Positions 25,100-33,318 of a DNA stretch of 64,000 bases are shown piece after piece; position 1 is the first letter of the stretch, and every line of letters begins with the position of its first letter. Below the pieces are notes generated by a model that worked only from the letters and a program-made list of their open reading frames with translations, searched no databases and was not told where the DNA came from. The position numbers and the translations under genes were made by a program. Source of the stretch: Corynebacterium haematomassiliense (GTDB lineage Bacteria > Actinomycetota > Actinomycetes > Mycobacteriales > Mycobacteriaceae); NCBI RefSeq assembly GCF_013978595.1, contig NZ_JACDTZ010000001.1:1736001-1800000 (forward strand). Reading direction: 5' to 3'.

Positions 25100-25870
25100 G
25101 ACCGCGCAACAGCCGGAGCGATAACCGCAGCCGCGAACCTGTTGCACCAACGCCCGACGCCCGCATGTTCAGAGTGATCAGAAATACCGGTGCGCCCAAC
25201 AACAACGTGGCCCAATTCGTGGGCCAAGCTGAACAACTGGGCAGTTTTGGCATCCGCGGTGTTAACAAACACCAAGACGTAACCGCCGTCTTCGATTGTG
25301 AAGCCTCGGAACTCGCCGACGCTGAGCCTTCTCGAAGTTGTGTTCCCGGCAATCGAGTTTCTCGCCACCAGGATTCCGTCTTCCTCCATGGCCGCAGCGA
25401 GTTCGGCTACGTTGTCGCTTCCCGGGAGTGCCTCTCTCGATACCAAGAAGTTCCCTGGTTCGCTCTGCCGTTTCAGCCGGATCCTGCTCGATCGTGGCCG
25501 AGGCATACATCTTCGGTGGGGCGATACCCTCTTCAGCAGCGAAATCGGCGTACCAAGCGAGCCTGCTCTGACTCGAACGGATAGTCTCCCGCAAGTTGGC
25601 ACTCACGGTGCCCACCGCCTTGTTTCCGACGGTCCAAAAATCCGTCACACCTACTCGTTCGCCCGACGGCTCGTCCAATAGCAATCGGCCAAATGGAATG
25701 TGGGCGAGCTTCGCGAGTTCCCTCGCCTGCTTCAGCGTTGGGCGAGTCTCACCCGAGTGCCACTGTGGAAGCTTGGGGAATCGCTTCTCCAATTCAGCTT
25801 CCGGCAGGCCAGTGCTATCCAGCGCCCACGCAAGCATGTGAGGCTGGATATTGACCCGGACAACGCTCAT
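25100..25870 (-). pseudogene. XRE-ImmA/IrrE protease gene, N-terminal fragment, frameshifted
   Basis: ATG 25870 starts MSVVRVNIQPHMLAWALDSTGL, the head of XRE-type proteins fused to an ImmA/IrrE metallopeptidase. LKQARELAKLAHIPFGRLLLDEP follows. Near 25430 the frame shifts, and the peptidase part continues as EEDGILVARNSIAGN and FSLAHELGHVVVGR, which contains the zinc site HExxH. The frame then runs into the IS21-family end after NRFAAAVIAPAVARS. It starts 14 bp after hicB on the same strand. ImmA/IrrE proteases often cleave partner repressors. This copy is inactive twice over. Confidence 0.75.
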
Positions 25871-25884
25871 CCCGAAGTTCCCGT

Positions 25885-26220
25885 TTACGCGTTCGCGAGC
25901 TTCTGCGTCACCCAAGCGTTCAAGGACACGCCCTCCCGCGCGGCATCCATGGCAAGACGGCGGTGGAGGGAGCTGCTGACACGCACGTTGAACCGTCCGG
26001 AAAAATCGCGCTGACCGAATGGTTGGGGGATAGGTTCCCCGGTTTGCTGCATGTCTGCGATTACCTCAGCGACAAGCTTCCGAAGTCCAGCACTTGACCG
26101 CTGGGCATCCTCATCGAGCCAGCTCAAGGACGGGAACTCGGCAACGGTGGACACGTACTCACCGTCCTCCTCAGACCAGAAGGTTTGGTAAGTGTACTTA
26201 TCCGACAAGCGTTCAGTCAT
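25885..26220 (-). CDS. hicB: HicB-family antitoxin
   Basis: 111 residues. The N-terminal half is the degenerate RNase H-like HicB fold (YQTFWSEEDGEYVSTVAEFPSLSWLDEDAQRSSAGLRKLVAEV). The C-terminal half is a ribbon-helix-helix (FNVRVSSSLHRRLAMDAAREGVSLNAWVTQKLANA). It should bind and neutralise HicA and repress the operon. It begins 3 nt after the hicA stop. The order toxin then antitoxin is typical for HicAB. Confidence 0.85.
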   Translation of the reverse strand: MTERLSDKYTYQTFWSEEDGEYVSTVAEFPSLSWLDEDAQRSSAGLRKLVAEVIADMQQTGEPIPQPFGQRDFSGRFNVRVSSSLHRRLAMDAAREGVSLNAWVTQKLANA

Positions 26221-26223
26221 CGT

Positions 26224-26475
26224 CTACTCCTGCTCTTCTAGCTTCTTCACCGCTGCCAGCACCTGTTTGACCTGGTACGGCTTCGCCTTTCCGCGGCGGT
26301 TCTGGATATTGACGCGCGGATCGCCAACCCAGGGTGTCTTGTATGTGTCGTGATCTCCGCCGCTGTTGGGCCGCTTCTCAAAGAAGTGGTCGCACACCTT
26401 GCGGAGATCGGCGTAACGAATGTTGTTGCCGGAACGCTGCATCGCGTCCAGGATCTTTTGGATATCGTCCCCCAT
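26224..26475 (-). CDS. hicA: HicA-family mRNA interferase toxin
   Basis: 83 residues. The dsRBD-like HicA core is recognisable, with the catalytic His in NSGGDHDTYKTPW and the basic tail NRRGKAKPYQVKQVLAAVKKLEEQ. It cleaves mRNA when free of HicB. I chose ATG 26475. MVP at 26484 is an alternative start. It is somewhat longer at the N-terminus than the minimal family. It precedes hicB and sits at the boundary between the Wadjet operon and the decayed island. Confidence 0.82.
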   Translation of the reverse strand: MGDDIQKILDAMQRSGNNIRYADLRKVCDHFFEKRPNSGGDHDTYKTPWVGDPRVNIQNRRGKAKPYQVKQVLAAVKKLEEQE

Positions 26476-26501
26476 GGGAACCATCAGTACCACACATAGT
26501 A

Positions 26502-27644
26502 CTACTCCGCAGTGGGAGCACAAGGCCCCCACACCGCCGCAAACTCCGGTATCGCCAACGCCCACTCCAAGGACACGCGCTCCTGCTCCAATCGCTTCGC
26601 ACCGGAGGCGACCAGGAACCGGCGGGCGCGGTCCTCGTCGTCGGTGAGGTGGGGGAGCACCCGAGTTGTGTCGCCGGGGTCGGCCACGGCGAGGTGCAGG
26701 AAGCGCTCCACCGTCTCCACATCCATGGCCACGCTGACGACGGGGACGGGGGCGCCGTCGGCAGCCAGGCGGGTGCGCAGCGCGTTCAGGATGGCGTAGC
26801 CGTCCGCATCCGCGTCGCCCCAGTACAGCACCCGGCGCGCCCCGCGCACCCACGGCAGCTCTGGAAGCGCGCCTGCGGTGTACCCGGATCCCCACACCAG
26901 CACCGCGCCCGAGCCTTCGGGAGCCTGGGGCAGCGCCAGGAACGTCTCCTTGTTCTCCACCACGATCACCAACAGACCCTCCGGCAAATCCAACGACCCG
27001 AACGGCACGGCCACGTCAACCAACCCTGGCGCGGGCGCAAGCGCGCCGTCCAAGAACCGCACGCGCACCATCCTGTCGCCCTCAGCCAAGCCCAGGTCAG
27101 ACACCCCGAGCAGGCGTTGCAGCAGCCCCCGGTGGGCGGCGATCCACTTGGTGTCCAGCCCTTCGATCGGTACGGCGCGGGCGCGCAGACCCGAGGAAGG
27201 TTTCACGTGAAACCATCGCAGAGCGAGGCACAGGCGGGTGAAGTCGTCGTCCGACAACGCCAGCCACGCCGACCACGAGCGCGCCGCCCGCTCCCGGAAC
27301 TCCGGCCAATCCGGGAACAGCTCAACCAACACCGCAAACCGCTCGCGGGCCAGCGCAACCTCCCCGGCGCGCCCCGCCACCTCCGCCACCCGGTCCCACC
27401 CGGTCAGCGTCACGCGCACGGGCACGTCCTGTTTGCCCAGGCCCGCCCAGGACCGGGTGGCCCATTCCACCTCCTCGGCGGGCTCCCAGGCCTGCCAGGC
27501 GCGGACGAACTCGCGGGCACCGGCCTCGTCGGCAAGCACCTGCGCGCGTGTTGGGGGATGCAAAGGAACGGAGACGGCCGAAGGTTCGTCTAGAAGCAAA
27601 AGCTCCATGTTGAACTTCACGGGCAGCTGGTCAGGCAGGCGCAT
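26502..27644 (-). CDS. jetD: Wadjet component JetD / MksG, TOPRIM-like nuclease
   Basis: About 380 residues. An N-terminal DUF3322-type region leads to a DUF2220 TOPRIM-like domain. Visible metal-site motifs are VIVVENKETFL (Glu) and LYWGDADADGYAILN (DxD pair). JetD is the nuclease that cuts closed circular DNA loaded by the JetABC SMC machine and so removes plasmids. ATG 27644 overlaps the jetC end by 14 bp, so translation is coupled. A perfect parS-type palindrome lies inside the gene at 27199. Confidence 0.88.
   Translation of the reverse strand: MRLPDQLPVKFNMELLLLDEPSAVSVPLHPPTRAQVLADEAGAREFVRAWQAWEPAEEVEWATRSWAGLGKQDVPVRVTLTGWDRVAEVAGRAGEVALARERFAVLVELFPDWPEFRERAARSWSAWLALSDDDFTRLCLALRWFHVKPSSGLRARAVPIEGLDTKWIAAHRGLLQRLLGVSDLGLAEGDRMVRVRFLDGALAPAPGLVDVAVPFGSLDLPEGLLVIVVENKETFLALPQAPEGSGAVLVWGSGYTAGALPELPWVRGARRVLYWGDADADGYAILNALRTRLAADGAPVPVVSVAMDVETVERFLHLAVADPGDTTRVLPHLTDDEDRARRFLVASGAKRLEQERVSLEWALAIPEFAAVWGPCAPTAE
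27199..27214. promoter_or_regulatory. parS-type site inside jetD
   Basis: GGTTTCACGTGAAACC is a perfect 16-bp palindrome with the ParB core. It is the outermost of seven such sites in the window. Confidence 0.8.
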
Positions 27645-30600
27645 GGGTATCAATGAACTCGAAGGTGGAACGCGCGACGGGGTCTTCGGTGTAGTGGACC
27701 ACGATGGTGCCGTCGACGTAAGGGGAGAGGGTCTTGATTAGCTTCATCGGCGTGGCCAGCACCATGTGGAAGCCGAAGCTTTCAAACACGTCCATCGCGG
27801 TGCGGGTGAACACGGGGTCGGCGCGGTCGAAGGCCTCGTCGAGCACCACGGTGGCGTAGCGGGGCACGTCCGCGTCCACGCCCGCCAGGCGGTAACGCAG
27901 CGCCGCGGCGAGGCAGAAGAACACGAGCTTCTGCGCCTGGCCGCCGGACAAGGACGCGGAATCCACGTGCGTGTTGTGCACCGTGCCGTCGGCGTCCACC
28001 TCGTTGCCCACGAACTTCACATGCCTGCGGGTGTCCAGCACGACGGTGCGCCAACTGCGGTCCGCGCGCTCGGAGGAGCCGAGGCGGTCCATGATCTTGG
28101 CCAGGCGGTGGTAGCGCTCGATGGCGGTCTTCTCGTCCGCCTCGCTCAGGCTGCCGGCGGTCGCCTCGCGCAAGTCCTGCAGGAAGTCGCGCACGACGCG
28201 GTCGCGGTTGTCGCGGACCTCAATCTGCAGGTAGCGCCCCTCGGTGTAGGGGGAGCGACGCAGCGACGCGTTGATGGGGCCCAAGTTGGTCTCAATGTCG
28301 CCCTTCGCGCGCTGCAGCTCCTTGTAAATCGTGTTCAGGTGCATCACGGACTGGCCGTTGAGCAGGTCCAGGAAGCGGCCGCGGAACTCCGGCAGGCGGT
28401 CCGAGCGCAGCATCTCCAGCCGCGCGATGGCCTCGCCGGCGAAATCGGCCGTGGCCTGCAGCTCCGCGGACTCCGCCGACCACTGGGACTTGTAGTTGGA
28501 CAGGAGGTTCACGACGGCGTTGCTGGACTCCGTGATCGTCTTCGCCGCCTGCTTCGCCTGCGCATCCAGCTGCGCGGTGACCTTGAAGGCGCTGTCGCTT
28601 AAATTCTCCGGGGTCAGGCGGCGCGTGGTGGCCGCAAGCATCGCCTCGAGCTGCTCCGCCAACGAAGGCTCAACGTCCACGTGCTCCGACTCGATCCGCT
28701 TCAGCCGCGCCTGGTCGTCCTGCAGCGCCCGCTTGGCCACGGCGAGCTCGTCGCGCACCTCGCGCAACTCCTGCTCGGTGGCCTTCAGCGTTTCAGCCGC
28801 CTCACGCCACGCCCGCTCCAGCTCCTTGGCCTCGGGGGAGGAGGTCAGCCGCTCAAGCTCCGCGCGCAGGCCAGCCAACTGCTCTTCGACGCTCGCGGTG
28901 TCCACGCTGGCCCACTCCATGCCGGCAATATCCCGAGCCTTAGCAACGTCGCTGGCCAGCGCCTCTTGCTTGCGCTGCACCTCCGCCAGGCGGTTGCCCG
29001 CCGCCGTGGTTGCGCGTTTCGCCTCCGCCAGCTCCGCGCGCAGCGCCTCCACCTTTGCGTGGTTGGATGAGCCGAGGCGGTAGTTGCGCCGCTCGCCCAG
29101 ACGCAGCCGGTCGTTCTTCACGTACCGGGCGGAGCCGGTCTTATCGGCCGGGTTGCGCTCCAACCCGTCGATGGTGGCCGCGCGCTGGTCTTGCCGCTCC
29201 AGCTCGTCCACGGTGCGTACCAGGGCGTAGTCGAAGGTGCTGGCCAGCATGCGCATCAGCCACGGGCGCATCGGGTGCTCCACCACGCGCACCTTATGAA
29301 ACAGGCTGAGCGGGTTCCTCGGCCCGCGCGGCACTTCCACGCCCTCGGGCACGGTGCGGTACTCGAGCCGCATCCCGAGGTGCCGCCCGTTGACCCAGCT
29401 GCTCACCTCGCGCTCGCGCTCCGCCGGCACCAAAAGGGTCGCGGCAAACCCGCCGAGCAGGCGCTGGATCACGGGTTCCCACTCGGCCTGCTCGGGCAGC
29501 ACGTCGATAAGCTCGCCCACATACGGCAGCTCGCGCACCGTCAGCCCGGTATCCGCGCACAGCTGCGCGCGCACCTCCACGTAGCGCTGGTCAATGTTGG
29601 AGGAGCGGTTGCCTAACGACGCCAACTCCGCCCCCACCGACGCCTCCGCGCCAGCAAGCCTCTCGTGTTCGCTTCGGGCCTTGAACCACTCTTCGCGCAG
29701 GCGTTCTTCCTGCTCCGGCGCGGCCGCCAGCTCCGCCGATGCCTGGGCCTTCAGCTCCGCGAAGCGCTCGGTATCCAACGCCCCGTCCAGCTGCACCAGG
29801 GCCGCCAGTTCGCGCAGCTTCGCGCTCCGTACAGAAAGTTGGTGTTCCTCGCGGGCGATGTTGCGCTCGATCTCGCCCAGGCTCTGCCCGGCCACCTGCT
29901 CCCGCTGCACCGCGGCGCGCTGCACCGCCTCCTGCTGGACTTCCTTCCTCGCAGAAAGGGATTGCGCCTGCACTTCGAGGGCGGCGAGTTGGGCGGAGCT
30001 GACGTCGATACGCTCGCGCAGCTGCTTCGCCTCAATCGCGCGCCGCACGTTGGGCAGGGCGGCAGACAGCGCCGCGGTGTTCTCCTGTGTCGCCTGCGCA
30101 TTCTTGAGTTTGGTGTTCAGCCCCGGCAGGGGAGCGAGCGTCTCAATCTGCTGGTGCACGTCCTCGAGCCGCTCGTACGCCTGGCGCAGGTCCTCATGCG
30201 TGGCCACGGCGTCCTCCGCAACCTGGAACGTGCCCGGTACGTCCAGCATGTAGTTGCGGAACAGCTCGTCCATGCTGGACAGGGACTTCGCGGACTGCGT
30301 GCGGTGCAGCAGCATCTGCGCTTCCTCGCTGCCGATGCCCAGCTTGGAACGGAAGCGGTTGGCAAACACGGAGTACTGCTCCGTGAACGTCACGCCGGCG
30401 GTCTTGTACTTCGCCTCCAGCTTGCGTTTGTCCAGGGAGTTCTGCAGCAGCGGCACAAACCCGTCCACGTCCACCTCGCTGGGGAAGATGCCGTAGAGCG
30501 TTTTCACCTGCGCTTCCTGCTGCTGGCCCGCGTTTAAGCGGTAGATCGCGGCGAGCGTGAGCACCTCGCTGCCGGCGCGGTAGGTCAGCGCGACGATGCT

Positions 30601-30918
30601 GGCGGTCGCCCCGGAGCGCAGGTACTGGCTGCGGATCTCGCCGGTGGCCGGGTCCTCGCTGCGCCGCCACGCGCCGCGGATGTAGGACACGCGGCTGCGC
30701 CCCTTGTCGCGTCCCGTTTCCTGCTGCGCCGCGGCGTTGAAACGCAGTTTCCCGGGAGGGACGAGCACGGCGGAAAAGGCGTCGATAAGCGTTGACTTGC
30801 CCGAGCCGGACGCGCCGGTGATCAAAAACCCGCGCTCGCCGACCGGGATGTCGTAGTAGCCGTCGAACGTGCCCCAGTTGACCAGCTGCACGCGCGCCAG
30901 ACGGAATTGTGCTGTCAC
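27631..30918 (-). CDS. jetC: Wadjet component JetC / MksB, SMC-like ATPase
   Basis: 1095 residues with the SMC plan: Walker A GASGSGKST at 35-43, long coiled-coil arms rich in Ala, Glu and Arg, a central hinge-like region, and a C-terminal ATPase half with signature SGGQAQKLV and Walker B TVVLDEAFD. It is the motor that extrudes loops on plasmid DNA. GTG 30918 overlaps the jetB stop as GTGA. Three GCYTATCGACG-type words fall in the operon's coding DNA near this gene and jetA. Full length, no lesions. Confidence 0.92.
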   Translation of the reverse strand: MTAQFRLARVQLVNWGTFDGYYDIPVGERGFLITGASGSGKSTLIDAFSAVLVPPGKLRFNAAAQQETGRDKGRSRVSYIRGAWRRSEDPATGEIRSQYLRSGATASIVALTYRAGSEVLTLAAIYRLNAGQQQEAQVKTLYGIFPSEVDVDGFVPLLQNSLDKRKLEAKYKTAGVTFTEQYSVFANRFRSKLGIGSEEAQMLLHRTQSAKSLSSMDELFRNYMLDVPGTFQVAEDAVATHEDLRQAYERLEDVHQQIETLAPLPGLNTKLKNAQATQENTAALSAALPNVRRAIEAKQLRERIDVSSAQLAALEVQAQSLSARKEVQQEAVQRAAVQREQVAGQSLGEIERNIAREEHQLSVRSAKLRELAALVQLDGALDTERFAELKAQASAELAAAPEQEERLREEWFKARSEHERLAGAEASVGAELASLGNRSSNIDQRYVEVRAQLCADTGLTVRELPYVGELIDVLPEQAEWEPVIQRLLGGFAATLLVPAEREREVSSWVNGRHLGMRLEYRTVPEGVEVPRGPRNPLSLFHKVRVVEHPMRPWLMRMLASTFDYALVRTVDELERQDQRAATIDGLERNPADKTGSARYVKNDRLRLGERRNYRLGSSNHAKVEALRAELAEAKRATTAAGNRLAEVQRKQEALASDVAKARDIAGMEWASVDTASVEEQLAGLRAELERLTSSPEAKELERAWREAAETLKATEQELREVRDELAVAKRALQDDQARLKRIESEHVDVEPSLAEQLEAMLAATTRRLTPENLSDSAFKVTAQLDAQAKQAAKTITESSNAVVNLLSNYKSQWSAESAELQATADFAGEAIARLEMLRSDRLPEFRGRFLDLLNGQSVMHLNTIYKELQRAKGDIETNLGPINASLRRSPYTEGRYLQIEVRDNRDRVVRDFLQDLREATAGSLSEADEKTAIERYHRLAKIMDRLGSSERADRSWRTVVLDTRRHVKFVGNEVDADGTVHNTHVDSASLSGGQAQKLVFFCLAAALRYRLAGVDADVPRYATVVLDEAFDRADPVFTRTAMDVFESFGFHMVLATPMKLIKTLSPYVDGTIVVHYTEDPVARSTFEFIDTHAPA

Positions 30919-31514
30919 TGCTTATCCCCTTCCTGGGCCAGGCGCAGGTACTCCTCGCGCAGCGCGTGGACGGTGTCCGCGTCGAAGATGTGGCGCAGCA
31001 CGGGGGAGACCTCCCAGCGGCCCTCGGTCTCCGTGTCGGTGAGCAGGCTGTACTTGCGGATGGTGTTCACCGCCGCGGTGAACCGCTTCTTAAACCCGGA
31101 CTCGTCCCGGTTGTCCACCGCGCGGACGTAACTGATGGCGCCGTACAGCTCGTCTTCGCCCACCACGACGCGCTCGCCCGGGGTGGACATGCCCAGCTCG
31201 TGGCGCAGCTGCAGCAAAATCGCGGTTTGCAGGTGCGTCAGCGCCTCCGTGCGCAGCACCGGCGGCACCTTCACGTCCTCGTTGTCCGGGCGGACGTGGC
31301 GCGTGAAAGCGATGCCGGCGTCCTCGTCCACCACCAGCTCCAAGAACACGTCGTGCAGCCGCGAGCGCAGCGCCTCCGTGTCGGTGGTGATGGCGTGCCA
31401 CGTCTCCTTCTTCCGGTCAGCGGTGATCAGCGGGCCTTTGAGCAGGTCCACCAGTGCGCGCCGGGTTTCCTCGGACAGGGTGCCTGTGTCGCCCGTCCAC
31501 AGCGGTTCCGTCAT
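30915..31514 (-). CDS. jetB: Wadjet component JetB / MksE (DUF4194)
   Basis: About 199 residues beginning MTEPLWTGDTGTLSEETRRALVDLLKG. It has tandem winged-helix character (for example RTEALTHLQTAILLQLRHELG), like kleisin-associated KITE proteins of MukE type. It bridges JetA and JetC. ATG 31514 overlaps the jetA stop in ATGA, a normal coupling in this operon. Length fits the family. Confidence 0.88.
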   Translation of the reverse strand: MTEPLWTGDTGTLSEETRRALVDLLKGPLITADRKKETWHAITTDTEALRSRLHDVFLELVVDEDAGIAFTRHVRPDNEDVKVPPVLRTEALTHLQTAILLQLRHELGMSTPGERVVVGEDELYGAISYVRAVDNRDESGFKKRFTAAVNTIRKYSLLTDTETEGRWEVSPVLRHIFDADTVHALREEYLRLAQEGDKQ

Positions 31515-32977
31515 TGCATCTCCTTTACTGCTGCCGGGTCGAAGTGCCACCGCGGGACCGTCGCTAAGCGAATGCTCCCATCCTCTTCCTCAAAGCGCAC
31601 CTCTTCGCTGCCGTCCTGGCGCACCCCGTGCTTGAGGGCCAGGTACACAAGGCCCACCACCGACCCCAGGCCCTGGGTGGCGGGGTGGCGCTCGAGCACC
31701 TTGCCTATCGACGCTCCTCCGGCCCGCCCAACCGTCTCACCCACCGCCGCAATCAGCTCCTCCAAATCGATCTCGCTTTCACGTACCGCCTGGTAGAGCG
31801 CCTCCGCGTCGCCCTTTCCGGGCTCGAACGCCTCCACCTCGGTGGTGATGACCTCCGCGCCGGGGTCTGCGAGCTTGATCTGCGCCACCGAGGCGATCTG
31901 CATGCCGATGCGCTGCAAGGGGGTGTCCATCTTGTGCGTGGCCGAAAGTTCCTCGCGCTCCGCGGCGTCGGCGGCGAGCTTGCGGGTGTCGCGCAACAGC
32001 TCGATCATGCGGCGGTCCTCGGCGAACTGCTCGCTGGCCACGTAGTTGCGCAGGTTGCGGGCCAGTCGCGTCATCATGCGGTTGACCTCGTAGCCGGCGT
32101 CCTCCATGTCGCGGAACAGGGTACGGAATTGCGCGCGCTCTTCTGCCGTCATCGCCGCGTTGTCGGCGCGCTCGAGCACCTGCCCGATCCACGTGTCCAG
32201 CCACGCGCCGCGCTCCGGGTCCACCACCAGCGAGTAAAACGCGTTGAAGCTCCTGCCCGCGTCGGATTCGCCGATCAGGTCCACGCCGGCGAAGATCTCG
32301 TCCAGCACGTCGCCTCTCGAGCCCTCCGGATCCAGCAGCTGCCGGCGCAACTGCGAATTCAGCGCTTCCAGCTCGTGGCGCACGCGCGCGAAGTCGCCGG
32401 GGATCGCGCTCGCCTGGCCCAGGATGTCGCCCACCCGTTCGCGCACGGTGGCGGGGGAGGGCAGCTCGAACTCACCGCGCTCCACCTGCGCAATCTCCGC
32501 CTCGATGCGCTCACGTTCAGCCTCGAGGTGCTTCAGGCGCGAGTCAATGTCCGGGTCGGTGTCCCGCGCGAGCGCTTGGAGGGCATTGCTTATCGACGCC
32601 ACCCGGCTCGCCGTCACCGCCGACCTCGGCGCACTGACCCTGTCCATCATGTGCAGGGCGGTGAGCGCTTGCTCGCTGGGCTCGAGCGTCTCGCCCGTTT
32701 CCTTGGTGCCGGACTTGCGCACCAGCCACCCGGCCTTCACCCAGTCGTTGCAGTACGCCTGGGGTGTTTTCGGCAGCTCGAAGGTGCCGCGCAGCACGGC
32801 AAAGTCGTCCGCCATGAGCTGGTAGAGCTGCTCCGCCGGCCTCGCCTCAGCGCCGCGCGGGAAGTGCTCCGCCACGACCGCCAGCAGCACCGGGGCGTTG
32901 TCCGCGTGCAACAGGCGGATCGCCGCCGACTGCTCCTTCTCACGCTTGTACGTCAGCGCCCGGGCCTGAATGGTCAT
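31511..32977 (-). CDS. jetA: Wadjet component JetA / MksF (DUF3375), kleisin-like
   Basis: 488 residues from ATG 32977. The N-terminus MTIQARALTYKREKEQSAAIRLLHADNAPVL and the helix-rich middle fit DUF3375 kleisin proteins that close the SMC ring. It is the first gene of jetABCD. A GATGAT hexamer 7 nt before the ATG may be the -10 of a leaderless mRNA. The frame extends to 33118, but that would cross the 6C RNA promoter region. Two copies of the dispersed word lie in it at 31703 and 32588. Confidence 0.9.
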   Translation of the reverse strand: MTIQARALTYKREKEQSAAIRLLHADNAPVLLAVVAEHFPRGAEARPAEQLYQLMADDFAVLRGTFELPKTPQAYCNDWVKAGWLVRKSGTKETGETLEPSEQALTALHMMDRVSAPRSAVTASRVASISNALQALARDTDPDIDSRLKHLEAERERIEAEIAQVERGEFELPSPATVRERVGDILGQASAIPGDFARVRHELEALNSQLRRQLLDPEGSRGDVLDEIFAGVDLIGESDAGRSFNAFYSLVVDPERGAWLDTWIGQVLERADNAAMTAEERAQFRTLFRDMEDAGYEVNRMMTRLARNLRNYVASEQFAEDRRMIELLRDTRKLAADAAEREELSATHKMDTPLQRIGMQIASVAQIKLADPGAEVITTEVEAFEPGKGDAEALYQAVRESEIDLEELIAAVGETVGRAGGASIGKVLERHPATQGLGSVVGLVYLALKHGVRQDGSEEVRFEEEDGSIRLATVPRWHFDPAAVKEMQ

Positions 32978-33037
32978 GCCGGCTATCATCCCATAACCCC
33001 CTCCCACCTGCACCGAGAAACTTTTTCGCTCTACATG

Positions 33038-33066
33038 TAGACACACTGGGGGCGATAGTCTATATT
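33038..33066 (+). promoter_or_regulatory. Near-consensus vegetative promoter of the 6C RNA
   Basis: TAGACA (33038-33043), a 17-bp spacer and TATATT (33061-33066) form one of the best sigma-A promoters in the window. It predicts a start near 33073. A CTACATGTAG palindrome overlaps the -35 and may bind a regulator. Confidence 0.8.
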
Positions 33067-33072
33067 CGCTTT

Positions 33073-33233
33073 TGGGCCCCTCCGCCCACGGTCCATCCCC
33101 CCGAGACCGGTTGAGCACTCACCCACCCCCCCATTTAGAGTGCGAGCAGGCGGAGGGGTTTCCGCTTGCCCAAAAACTTTCGCACCCACACAAATGGAGT
33201 GGCCCGCCACCTCGTGTTCTTAGGTGGCGGGCC
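33073..33233 (+). ncRNA. 6C RNA (actinobacterial small RNA)
   Basis: Two hairpins have C-rich loops, the defining trait of 6C RNA. The first pairs GGTC (33090) with GACC (33105) around a loop containing six Cs. The second pairs GCACTC (33115) with GAGTGC (33138) around a loop containing seven Cs. A third stem, GCAGGCGGA with TCCGCTTGC (33146-33169), follows, then a strong hairpin at 33201-33233. The RNA may end after the third stem or at the last hairpin. In Corynebacterium 6C RNA has been linked to stress and DNA-damage responses. It lies between jetA and the DUF5129 gene, on the opposite strand to both. Confidence 0.85.
33201..33233 (+). terminator. Hairpin GGCCCGCCACCT...AGGTGGCGGGCC
   Basis: A perfect 12-bp stem with a 9-nt loop ends the 6C RNA region. 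There is no U-tract, which is common for actinobacterial terminators. It could also stop transcripts from the DUF5129 gene on the other strand. Confidence 0.7.
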
Positions 33234-33318
33234 GCGCTTCGAATTTCTCCGTGTCTAAGTATAAACACGGATTGATTAAAGGAAAGTTCAAATTCAAAAA
33301 GTGTGTTAAATCACACCT

